NCBI RefSeq assembly: GCF_032362555.1
Contig: NC_083515.1
Span: 8,901,001-8,965,000 of the forward strand
Length of the DNA stretch: 64,000 nucleotides
Source: Amyelois transitella
Taxonomy: Eukaryota; Arthropoda; Insecta; Lepidoptera; Pyralidae
Direction: 5' to 3'
Below are positions 46,005 through 60,202 of this stretch, in pieces. Each line of letters begins with the position of its first letter. The stretch's first letter is position 1. The notes under the pieces were generated by a model. The model saw only the letters and a list, made by a program, of their open reading frames with translations, was not told the DNA's origin and ran no database searches. Position numbers and translations under genes: made by a program.

Positions 46005-48572
46005 ATGGAAATAGTAAATGAAATATTAGAAAGAGAACAAAGAAAAGCAGAAAAATATAAGCCCATTACTGTCGAAAAGCATTTGGAATTAGAATATGAT
46101 ATAGGCACGCTCCTTGCTTCAGACACAAATGATTTGGATTCAAAATTATTAAAGTAAGTTTATGATTAGCTCTATCTTTCCAAATGTTCTTTGAAACTTG
46201 TGCCTTGTTTTCTTCTTTAATGTGCGTGGAAATTCGTCCACGTTTCTGAGATACTTAGGTACGTTACATATTTTTATATTCTACTTCCATGTGTACTATA
46301 AATTAAATATATTATTTTAAAAAATGTTCCAGGTCAAAGAAAGATGAATACTTACTATCACTAAGTCGTGACAACACTCAGCTTTTGCTGAATAAAGTTT
46401 GGGAATTGCCAACAGAGAGGATTGAGGAAGCCATAGTCGTTCGCCTCCCAAATCCGACTACAGTTCTGCCCAGAGCCAAACCTGTGCCGAAACCTAAACC
46501 ACTGACGAAATGGCAGGAATTCGCGAAAGCTAAAGGAATCACAAAAAAGAAGAAGGATAAACTAGAGTGGGACGAGCAGTTGCAGAAATGGGTGCCACTT
46601 TATGGGTAATTTTCTTGATGTTTTCAAATATCACATTCATTATCTATATTTTTTTGTTTTAATATTTTGTGTTTCAATAAAAAATAATGCAAAAACTTGG
46701 ATTTTTGGGCTTTTCTATGCACGAAAAGTAGATTCTGTATCTGAATCTGTGGAAATCCTTTGAGTTATGAGACATGGTCTTTTTAATAACAATTACAGAT
46801 TCAGAAAAGCAGCTGCTGAAAAAGAAAAGAATTGGTTAATTGAAGTGCCTCAAAATGTGGACCCAATGACAGATATGTACGAGAAGAAAGCATCAGAGAA
46901 GTCAGAGAAAGTTGCCAAGAATGAGCTTCAGAGGTTGAAGAATATAGCCCGAGCTAGGAAAGTCAAGATTCCCAGGGTTGGGCTGCCTGTCACTTCAGAC
47001 AAAGCATCATCAACACAGGTATATAAAATCATTGCTATTACACTAGCCGGTTTTAATGGACAGAGGAATGTTATTCTCTATGACATTATTATATAATAGC
47101 GATCCACCCAGCTTTGCACAGGTAGCATTTATACATATAAATGTTCCTCTTGAATCACCCTATTAAATAAACTGCATCCATTGTGAATCCAAAACCATTG
47201 TGTAATTTTTAAGATCTAAGCACACATACAGACATAGGTACAGACGCCAGAAGCGACTCTGCTTTATACTATGTAGTGATAATAAAAGCTTTAGTTATTT
47301 GACCAATAAATTTACTCTATAATATATGTTATGCTATGTAACCCTCATATATTGACAGTTCTAGAATTCACTACCATTAGTAATAATTGAATTCCAGTTA
47401 TCCACTGCAGCATCAGTAGCTAAAGCTTCAACGGCTTCACTGGGTAAATTCCAAGATAAACTGCCGAAAGAGAAAGAGGCCCGTGGGAAAGGGGTGCATG
47501 AGCTCATCCCGGGCAAGGAACGCAAACGCAAGGCTCCCATTCCGACCCCACATGCAGAGAAACAGCAGAACCTTAACCTTCTAGACAGCATACTGAATAA
47601 GAGGCCGAAGATTGATATGGAGAAAGCTGTCGCTAAGCATATACATGGTGAACAGAAGATGTAAGTAATACTATTATATTTATCAATTACGGCCAGTGTT
47701 AACAGGAATGTTGGAAAAGGCAGGCCCAGATTGGATAATATACATACAGGGACTAATAGCTAGTAGTCTTTGCCTGCTCCTCTAGGACAGAGGTTATATG
47801 TAGAGTATTACATTATTATACTAGAGAGCGCCCGCACCTCCACCAGCATAAAAGGAAAATCCCATTAACTTCCTTTCCCGTCGGAATTTCGGGAGATCCT
47901 CTCTTAGTGCTTCCCTGCAGTCCCTAACTAAATTTCAGATTTCTTTCTACACTCAGTAGTTTCAGCTGTGCGGTTGTCCAATCGTTACTCCTTAATGGAA
48001 GAGTATACATATCGATTGTTTAGGTATGTGTGCGTGTGACTTACTTTATGTTAGGTTCACCACTCTCTATCTTCCAATAACTTAATAACCAACTTTACCC
48101 GCAACTTCGCTCGCGTGTATCTAATATAACAGTCTACAAAAAAAGTGACGAAATTAGTAACTCCTTTAAAAAGCAACAAATTAAGCGACGGATTTAGCGC
48201 TACCTAAATTAGAATACAGGTTTTTCGCAAATGCCACGGGAAACTATAGTTTTTACCGGGATAAGAGGTACCCTATGTCCTTCTTCAGACTCTTAATTAC
48301 CTATTTTATATATACGTGATATTTCAAAAATTATTCCAATCAGTAGATAAGGTTATCTATGATTGTTGACAAATACCTACTTTTGCATTTATAAAATTGG
48401 GGTTTTACTAATATTTTACAGGAGGTCTGAAGAAAAGAAGACTATGAAAGCACCTAAAGGCGGCAAGCGGAAGGGCCAGGGTAACGCAACCAACTTTTCT
48501 GCTAAAAAGCCCAAGGCTGGAAAAGGCCAGAGGAATCCGAGCAAGAAGAATCCTGGTCGCAAGAGGAGATAA
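46005..48572 (+). CDS. RRS1: Ribosome biogenesis regulatory protein RRS1
   Basis: Five exons, 46005-46153, 46333-46605, 46799-47018, 47398-47660 and 48422-48572, give 351 aa (human 365). RRS1 works with RPF2 to load the 5S RNP onto pre-60S particles in the nucleolus. Family hallmarks: an N-terminal EYDIGTLLASDTNDLD, the central LPNPTTVLPRAKPVPKPKPL with TKWQEFAKAKGI, KWVPLYGFRKAAAEKEKNWL, the helix NELQRLKNIARARK and a very basic C-terminus (GGKRKGQGNATNFSAKKPKA, then KKNPGRKRR). A tiny upstream frame (ATG GTA AAA TAA, just before the start) precedes the chosen ATG. Introns are short except intron 4, which holds repeat debris. Confidence 0.95.
47820..48130 (+). repeat. Degraded LINE/SINE repeats in RRS1 intron 4
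   Basis: 'actagagagcgcccgcacct' and 'gtcggaatttcgggagatcc' resemble the copies at 20302 and 39963; 'cccgcaacttcgctcgcgtg' starts a second repeat. Confidence 0.55.
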
Positions 48573-51500
48573 ACTGTAATATTTATAAGTACATACAATA
48601 TACTGTAAGGAGTTTAAAAGTTTTTTTATTTTTTACTTCAATCCCCTGTATATTAAAAACGATCGCTGTCTTGTAGAGGCTGGTTCTAACTCAACATTCT
48701 TATGGTGTTGGCATCCATTTCAGAACTGCATCAAGCAGAAAAGCTTTTTATTATGATACATACAAATGAAAGCTTAATTTTATCAAATTTACCCCTGATG
48801 CCGGTAGTTGTACCAGTAGAACTACTAGGACTATTCTTCCCAATAAACTACCTAGTAAGAACACTGAGAATTTTGATCCCACTACACTTATCGGTTAAAC
48901 AAATCTGTAATAACTGTAGGAAGACTTTTCCATTTACCTTTCTGTTATTTCCAATGAGTTAGAATTTGCGCTCGCACCTAAGAGGAGTGTGCGGGATCAT
49001 CTGCTCTTATAAGCCACATAGACCTTATAAATTAAACACTAGATAAAATTTAAAATATAATTTATTAACAATTTCAAATTGAACTAGTGTCGCTCCAGTT
49101 TCAAATCCATCGATTTCTTTCCTTGTATTTACTGCTGCATTTACGGAGGATTGATAAAAAAAATCTGTTAAAATGCAATTCTAATAAGTTAGTTGTTGTG
49201 GTGGGCGGCCAGTTTGGCCAAAATCATTGTTATTAAAAAGAGATTAAATCAATTTCAGCATGAAAAAATCTTTTTGGATTGGTGACATATTGAAATTCGG
49301 CAAGTCAATTAATAATTTTGTTAAGCACAGATTGTAGTACCTATTCGGTATTATCTGAATGTATTTTAGTCATTATTGAATTAAGATCGAATAACACATT
49401 CACCATTTCATGTCACAAACTAACAAAAATAGCTATTGTGAACCACCTGTTTACGTTTCTTTTTTTCATAGTCATTTTTCACTTCCAACTTTAAGCCGAT
49501 TATATATCAAGGAGAAGGTATAATACTGTATAGAACGCCTACCGCCTAAATCGCAGCTACACGAACAACACCACTACAGACACTAAAGCTGTATTGGAAG
49601 CAACTACGGTTACATTATTGACATTGCTATTAAAACATTAGCGTGACGTACACGATTTAGCAATGTGTGACTACATGATATATTATACAACATGAACATA
49701 ACATAGCGCCATGGTGGGCGGTAGTACAAAGTATAAATGGATAAATAAAGTCAAACACATATTATTATATGTTGGTCTAACATGATTCGCAGGACTTTTA
49801 AATATTTTAAAATAAAAGTGACCGCAATACGACCAAATATTATACTTTTTATGCTGTATGTGTCATCACGCTAACCCACTAGGACTACTTACATTTACTA
49901 TTGCTATCTTTTTTAACAACTAGAACTACCTTATAAATGGGTACAATTGTCACAAAATAGAACTTCTGATATTTGTTCATAAAGGTAACAGGTCGTGCTT
50001 CACAACCGCGGACAAGCTAATTATGGAATTTAGGAAATATTTATTTATCGTGTTAATTTTTTTTTATCGAATTTTGACCTTATGTGTAAACCGTGAGGTA
50101 ATTTCTTTCAATTATGAATGAAATCTTCGGATGACTGGTAAACAGACTCCAAAGAATGATAGTTTCATTGGAATTATGCTTAAATAAATATTACTTGGAA
50201 AATAATTTTCGATAAAATCTATTTTATTAGTACCAACCCTATGCCTATCTCTAATTGGTGAACTTGAAACCGCATTATATATTTTTCTATTATTCTGCCT
50301 TATATGTTACAATGACTATGAATAATAAGAACTATGTTTACAAAAATAAACTTTTCGTTCACCAATAAGAGGACATGACACACTTCACATTAGATCAAAG
50401 AAAGAAGGAGATCCAGACTTGTTTATAGGGAATATATTAATGTTTGTAATAATTAACACGGTCTGTTATATCTGTAGTCTCCCAATAAGTCGTTTCTATT
50501 TTATTATTAATAACATAAATGCTTTGGATGCCATTGCTTGCATTATACTCCGAATAATGACATGACAACGCGTAACAAGAAACGATCTGTATCAAATATC
50601 CACTTCTTTCCATGATCTCGTCTTCCATTTATTTCCTATCTACCCCAAGTGGCAACCATGTTGCGGACAGCGCAGAAACTACGGCTCAACTACAGCTCTA
50701 GAAATTCGATCGTCAGCACGTTGCCCCAGTCGGCGAGTTTCTGCCACAACAAATAACAATCACACTCACACATTTGTCACAATAAATTAAATAGATTGCA
50801 GAATGTTAAACAAAAATATAACTTCAAAGAATATTTTATGAGAAAAATTTTGGAAATCAATTTAGCAGGAATTAATGAACTTCAAAAAATTACAACTCAT
50901 AAAGTATGCAAAGTTTTTACTATATTAACTGACAATGTGTCAGACGTTGTTATTTTGTTGTTGATATTGGATATGGCTAGCTAATAACCCTGTATTAATA
51001 ATTGAGGTTTGATATTTCATGCGGCTGTCTTTTGGTTTGGCATTACTTTGACTCTAACCCGTACCGTGACAGACAGAGAAATCTGACCAAGTCAAAATAT
51101 TAATTTTGCGATATCTACGTGAAAAACAAAAATCTTTTCTCACTAAACATGTTTTCTCTGCTCAAATTCTTTGACTATACATTTTCTTATATGTTTATTT
51201 AGTAACTGAAATATAAAACTTATTCAAGAAAGAGGTCATTGGTTTCTTTGCTCGTCCGTCACTGTAACTAAAGGGGACAGATCACAATAACTTTTTTAAC
51301 ATTAGACTAATTGGCATATATAAAATTTAAGTACTTAAATAATAAATTTGGCACGCAATTTTTTTCACAAAATGGTTGCTTAGGTTTTCTCCGTCCCCTT
51401 TTCAAGACCGATTTTTTTAAACACAACCATCTTCAATATAATAAAATATTTCATTTCCATTTATTAATTAAAAAATAATCATACATCAATTGACTACTTG

Positions 51501-53039
51501 TAAACAAATGCGTAAATTCACGTTCACCTCATACAGATAGTTCAATATTGTAACAAAATATTCAATTCAATTCCATGTGCTTATGTTTCTCAATCATCGA
51601 TTATAGAGAGAACCGTGATTTAAATATTAAAAATAGCTACAGATTTTAACTAGAATAACAAAATTACGCGAATATGTATTTTTGATGTTATCAGTTCAGT
51701 TTTATGGCCATAAATATTCACCTCATTAAGAAGAATATTTCTTCTCACAGGATAATTATTAATACTTTATGCAGTTATTTTTAGAACAGGTACAATTAAC
51801 AAACAAAAGAAAAGTCTTTGGTACTTTTTATTAAATCATTATGGTGGGCGGCAATCTTTTTCCCGCCACTGCCTTAAAGACCATCCCATTAAAGTATTAA
51901 GCTCATGTTTTTGTCAGATAATTTAACGCTATCTATATGAGGTGGAAATTGTTTACACATATCTTGAAGGGAAGGAGTATAATCAAGGAATAGAAAAATT
52001 GTTTCATCTATTTAACATTGTCAACAGTTTATGTCTAATCACTACCTTAAAAGGCTACATGATATTTATAAACCAATTCTTTATATTAATAGTAAAGTTT
52101 CAATAGTAAATATACTTAATAAAAGTTAAATAAACGACCGCATAGTACATTTGCGGTCTTTAGATGATTCCATTATAAATTTTAACCAAGATATACAATG
52201 TACAAACGACGGCACATTAATCTACCCAGCTTTATTGCATTTTGGCATCAATGACGACGATATAGAGATCTACGCAGGGTCACTTAACATGTGGTAGATT
52301 GTACAACAAAATACAAGTAGAAAAATTTTACAGTATATATTTTTTCGTATAACATAGTAAATAAAGATATTTTGATACCATTTAAAGAATATAAGTTTCT
52401 TACATTTAATTCCTATCACAGGTGTTTATTTCTACGATAGCAGGTAAATCGCTGCAAAATATAGTATGTAAATATATAGCAACTTTGATAAATAGTTTAT
52501 ATTCCCTTTACACTATGCATTTTACTTAAAAAGTAAATGTGCTTGGCTTATTCACTTAATTTGCATTTGAGTATTAACGGAACGTAGCTATGGAATAATT
52601 GGTACCGGTACATTTTTGGGTTAAGTACCAGAAGTGGAATAAACTTTTTATATTGGTCTTCTGCACTCCTACATCTCTAACTGAATTCCGTATTGCAATC
52701 CAATGATAAGCTCCCGCGAAAAACTATCGCTCTTTCGCTTTTTATTATAGCGTGAAACGGGATAGTGATAGCTTTTCGCGCGATAAAACGGTGTGCGTGT
52801 CATACTACGGGGGCTGTGTCTCAAGTTGTATAAATTGTTGGTACATTACTTATTGGGACAGCCGCCTGAAGGGAAAATTTACCTTGGTTTTGGTTTAATG
52901 TATATTATATTTAAAATCAATGATAAGGTTAGTCAACCCCAAAATAAAAAAGAGGATTGAATATGGCTGTTGTAGTCTGAATTATTTAATAAAATGATGA
53001 TTCTAAGAGACTTGTAGGAGCACAATGAGACCATTTTTT
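48573..53039. other. 4.4 kb gene-free stretch
   Basis: AT-rich with short chance frames only. Three places carry 'tggtgggcgg' (about 49200, 49712 and 51842). A palindromic MITE of the 4300 family is at 52700-52815 ('gcgaaaaactatcgctcttt' and 'agcttttcgcgcgataaaac'). No exon, RNA gene or coding repeat was recognised. Confidence 0.5.
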
Positions 53040-55616
53040 TTAATTATAATCAATACTTTGACTGCGAAAGCACTTTTTGCACACAGTATAAACATCTGAC
53101 TCAGCATCGTGTTTTCCTTTATAGTGGCACACAATATGCACAAGCTTCAAGTTTTTCCTTGTAAATATCTGTAGATAATACCTATCAGTTTCAATATGAC
53201 CCAAATTGGATTCTTTCTCGCACAAATTGCATTTTATGTCACCATTATAAAGACATTCGATCGCTTCTAATATTTTCGGGATAATGGACCTTGATAGCTC
53301 GACTTTATGGTCTAAATTCCATGTCTGGAAGATTATCCTTTCCTCCCGGCTCCTGTAAGGGTTAATTTCGTGTCCATCATAGTTACAGTCATTCTTATTC
53401 CAAAGACCTCCGCATTGGAAAAGGCCCGTTTCGTCACAAAGCCGAGCATTCTTATTGGCTTTTCGGTTGAAATATGTCTCATTGTACTTGTTACTCTCAA
53501 GAAGTTTACGCAAGTCTGTAAGGAACTGTTCTATGAGCTTCTTCCCTTTGCCATTTTTAGAGTTTACATACAGTTCAGATGACTGCAGAGCCGTCTTGGT
53601 TTTGTAGTAGTAGCCCCTCATTCGGTCTTTGACGCGTTTCGACATTGACTGCTCTTTAGTTTTTTCGTTTAGCTCTAAACCTGAAAATAGTACAATTTAT
53701 TGCTTTATACATGAGAAAATTGTTTTTTTTTTATTTTTAATGGCGTGAGTCTCTGTTATACCTTACCTATCTGGAGACCAGCTCGAGGTGCGCCTTTGAC
53801 CACAATCCTTAATTGGGTAAGTTCATGCACACATCTAAGTAAATGCCCGTAGCACAGTCACGCGCGACGAAATTTTTATCACGCGAAAAATACCACTGTT
53901 TCGCTTTTTATAATGACATGAACCGGGACAGCGTGCCATGCTATGGGGACTGAATTATAAAGCTTGAAATAGCGATTAGAGATTTTGGAAGTTATAGCCA
54001 TGGCTATTCAATAACTAGTATTTACAAATGACTTTGAAAAAGTAATCTTTTTTTTATATATAAAAATTTAATTTACAACTCTTGTTACCTTCAAACCACT
54101 GTGGGTCCTGAGTCCGTTCACTGAGCATAGTACGAGCATCATCAGCGGCTGCAATGTACCGCTGAAACGTTTTGAATTTCTCCCTTATGTTGGTGCTCAG
54201 GAACTCCTTGGCGGCCTCCCCGGTGTCTATGTAGTCTTTCTTGGTGGACCGGATCATATTGTAGAAGAAATCAAAGTCTAGAAAAAAATATATAAATAAA
54301 GGTATAAATATGTATATATAAAATTCATATTATGCATGTCCTTGATATTCACTTGCTACGATTTTAAGATATCTTTTTATTTATCTATATATTTTTTAAA
54401 GAGGCTTTTATCACTTGGTGTGACTACGCCTGCTTCATTGGGAACTTTCAAGCGAAGAGTTGAAGAATTTTTATGAAAAGTATCATGTGGGATTTTGTAA
54501 AAGGCAACTATGAGAAAGACCATTAAATTTGAGATTCTTCATGCAACCTGACACTATTTTAATCTCAATTCTATCCTTAAAACATACATCTGCATGTGGC
54601 CTTTCAGTCTTTTCAAGGCAGTTGGCTTTGTGTACCACACAAGGGATAAAAACGTGACATATGTATTTGTTAGCTGTGTCTCTTTGGATAACTGTGTCCT
54701 CTTCTGTAGACCACTTATAACTAATACTTGCTGTAAATTGCAATGAGTTTCATGGAAGGGTGGTGAACAGATAAATTTTAATTCGGCCTAATTTAATAGC
54801 ATGAAAAATGTTGTATAACTCTAAAAAGAAATCAACAAAAAGAATGAGTTTCTTAATGGGATTCTGCTTACAGCAGTAAGTAAATCCTACTAATGTAAGA
54901 AAAGGATGTGTTTGTGTTTGTTACTTTTTTACACAAAAACTACTGATTGTAATTTCATGAAACTTTGCAATAATAAAGCTAAGACATTTAAATCCATCAG
55001 TTTTTAATAAGACTAATTTAATTATACTTAAATTAAAAAAAAATTAAATTATTTAATTATTTGTTTTGTAGCCAAATAGAGCCCTAGTCCTCTTTAGGAC
55101 TGGTTTTCTTCAGTAAGCAAAGACCTTGGTACAAGATTTAATTTAATAATTTTCCTTAATTTAGTTAGTTTTTGTAGGCATATTAAGTAACATACCAGTT
55201 ACCATTTTCTCAGAGTTCTTCAGCAATATGAACAGTGTTTGTGGAGGGAGAGACTCCAGGTAGTCGTCGTCATCCACAATCGTGCCATCTTCGGCCACGA
55301 ACAGTCGGCAATCCGCGCAACTGACATTGAACTGAAAACGAAACGGCTTGAATTATGTCAAGGTCTTACTATATGTGTCAAGGCTCAACCTTGACCCAAA
55401 TCCGAAATTCAAGGATAAACCCAAAATTATAAATAAAACTAACACCGAAATAACTTCCAATCGCTAGTAAATCCAATTTCTTATTAAAAAATTATCATAA
55501 ATCAAACTTACACCCAACTTTTTCCGGGATTTCTCAATCAACTCTTCCAGATTTTCGGCGGCGATGCCTATTTTCTTTTCTCTTTTCACATCGGTAACTT
55601 TATAGCCTTTTTTCAT
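53040..55616 (-). CDS. DFFB: DNA fragmentation factor beta / caspase-activated DNase
   Basis: Exons 55512-55616, 55196-55331, 54089-54277 and 53040-53680 give 356 aa (human 338). DFFB (Drosophila Drep4) is the nuclease that cuts chromatin between nucleosomes in apoptosis, kept inactive by the DFFA/Drep1 inhibitor until caspases cleave it. The CIDE-N domain spans about residues 5-80 (GYKVTDVKREKKIGIAAENL, then FVAEDGTIVDDDDYLESLPP and TLFILLKN). The C-terminal nuclease domain has a His-metal-finger active site: TWNLDHKVELSRSIIPKILE (Asp267-His268) and NLKLVHIVCHYKGKH with its histidines. Zinc-binding-type cysteines (CDETGLFQCGG) are present. All catalytic landmarks are intact. The frame starting at MSKRV is only the last exon. 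Confidence 0.92.
53855..53955. repeat. Palindromic MITE-like repeat in a DFFB intron
   Basis: 'gtcacgcgcgacgaaatttt', 'tcacgcgaaaaataccactg' and 'gcgtgccatgctatggggac'. Family of 4300-4385. Confidence 0.6.
54480..54670 (+). repeat. TATG-tailed SINE, diverged
   Basis: 'cctgacactattttaatctc', 'gcctttcagtcttttcaagg' and 'gtgtaccacacaagggataa'. It lies in a DFFB intron. Confidence 0.7.
54885..55010 (+). repeat. LINE-tail-type repeat
   Basis: 'aaatcctactaatgtaagaa' and 'atgaaactttgcaataataa'; same family as 33345-33490. Confidence 0.5.
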
Positions 55617-56084
55617 TGTGATATTAGTATCTTTTGATTGGCATTTAATAAATCAAAATTTAAACAAAGGAAAACACAACACAATACGAGCCACACGTCC
55701 GGCACCGAATTCTCGCACTCTCAACGTAATTTCAACTCCAAAGATGTAGCGCACTCCCACTGCTGCCATTCGTTACGGATGACATGACTCCTCACCCCAC
55801 CCTATTCACGTACGCACGCACCCCCTTACCTCCACTATTCCCAGTCTCCAAAATAAACACAAAACTTCTCCCTGCTCCCTTTGCATTCAAATGGAAAGTG
55901 ACATTGACTTGACATGTAAATAAACTAACATCTGACGTTTGACATTGGCATACAATTTTTTTATATTCCCTCGTCATACAAAGGGCTCGCTTGGAAATGC
56001 TTAAGGGCGTGTTAGTTGGAGACATTCTGGCAGAAGGATAATCAAGAGAATCCGAAACCGACACATATACTTGCATGTAGATAG

Positions 56085-56185
56085 TTATAAATGTGGATGA
56101 AGCAAAAGAAGTATGCAGGAATCGTGGCAAATGGGAAAATGTGGTCTCTGCCTACCCCTCTATTTATATGTGTATGTATGTATTT
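56085..56185 (+). mobile_element. Short LINE 3' end
   Basis: 'gtggatgaagcaaaagaagt', 'atgcaggaatcgtggcaaat' and 'tctctgcctacccctc' followed by TATG units: the last ~80 bases of the LINE family at 9745. It lies in the DFFB-DTYMK intergenic region (55617-56693), which otherwise must contain both promoters. Confidence 0.8.
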
Positions 56186-56693
56186 TATTAAGCCAATCGA
56201 GTTTTTAAGCATTGATGAAGCCGGTTCATTATAATAAAACGATCTCGAATTAATACCTCCACTACTCGCGCTGTGGATTGTATCATTCATTGGTTTTCTT
56301 GTGAACCCGTGTCCCCCACGTCCCCGGGCAATCCATAAAGTTCATATCATATTATATCCATTTGTTAACAACAAAACAATGCTTAGGCTTAATTCTCTTT
56401 GCGTTTAATTGGTATATTTAAACATTAGTTTTGGTATATTTTTTATGGAATGGCTGGAAGAAAAGCCGCATGTAAATCGTCCTTTACGCAAGTCACTTCA
56501 TAGTTGGCAAAACTGCTCTTCTATCAAAAACAAATTAATGTCAATGTCTACCTACATCAAAGAAATCAAATGAACCATCACATTTTCGCGCCTTGTTTGT
56601 TGTTTTGTTGGTTAATAATTGTAGTAAGTAACGCACAAAATCACACGACTGCTTACTTTTTGTGTACATACCTGTTAAGAGGATCTTTTTAAA

Positions 56694-59151
<2,458 letters not shown>

Positions 59152-60202
59152 TACTGGCAGATGATTCATAGTTGCAGCTTTATATCAGCACAATGTGGCT
59201 ATTCACTTCCGTTCATGAGGCAGGGTTATCTGCCTTATTTCTCTGCAGCTAGCCACTAAGGTGATGAGAGAGAAAGTGTGATCTTCTCTCTCATCATCTT
59301 TGCGCATTCCAAGTTGCACCCGCCACCATAGATCTTCGGGGCCTGGCGTCTGCTTTCCTACATTTATCTTTCCATTTTGTCTGGTCAGCAAGGTTTTCTT
59401 TGGCCTGCCCCTGTTATCCGGGCCCGGCGAAGGCAGCATGGCCAGACATTTGTTGCCCAAATAGCAGAAAGGCTTCCGCAAAACGTGATGCGAAGGATAG
59501 AAGATATGCCTTCAAAACGTTTGTAAATAACCCTATGAATAGCTAGACTGGCTTCATGTAATTACTTGATAGACTCACTGCAGGATGATCACGGGCGAAA
59601 ACTGGGCGCTATTTAGCCCCGGCTAAAGCTCGCTCTTGGTAAAAATAATTAATGGTAAGGATAATAAACGTTTATATTTTAAGGAGTTACAAGTATAAGG
59701 TAAATTTTTGTTAGAAAAGATGTGCATTTGTGACCAAAAATTTGTTAGTTTAGGCTTACATACAAAAGAAATACATATTTTTTTTAACTAGATTCAAGTC
59801 TTACATTTACATTTTGCTTTTGGCATAGTGGTAATTATTGCCTTGTCTCCGAACTTGTAATCCCAGGTTTTATTCCACGCCAATCCCCGCAGCAATGCAT
59901 GATAAAAACGGCAAAGCGCGAAAAATTATAGCTTTTTCGCTTAACTTTTCTTTCTACATAGCCGCGACTTCGTTCGCGTGGAATAGTTATTTTGGGCATG
60001 ATTGAAGCCCTCAAGGAAAAATATCATCAATTTGATCCAAGTTTGTATTTATCTGTATATATTTGCTTTAGTATAGAAAAAAGAATAGAGTTAAAATCCC
60101 CAACATAAGTCGAACTTATTTTCGGGCTGGCTTCATGTGATTTGTCGATATATTTATACCAATAATAGTTTGAGTAAATAAAACAATTTTATAACAAAAC
60201 TT
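59152..60202. other. Spacer between DTYMK and PUM3, mostly repeats
   Basis: A minus-strand LINE fragment at about 59260-59480 (GRPKKTLLTRQNGK, EDLWWRVQLG), a tRNA-SINE fragment at 59825-59900, a palindromic MITE remnant at 59905-59945 and a 'gccgcgacttcgttcgcgtg' repeat at 59958-60060. No host gene seen. Confidence 0.6.
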
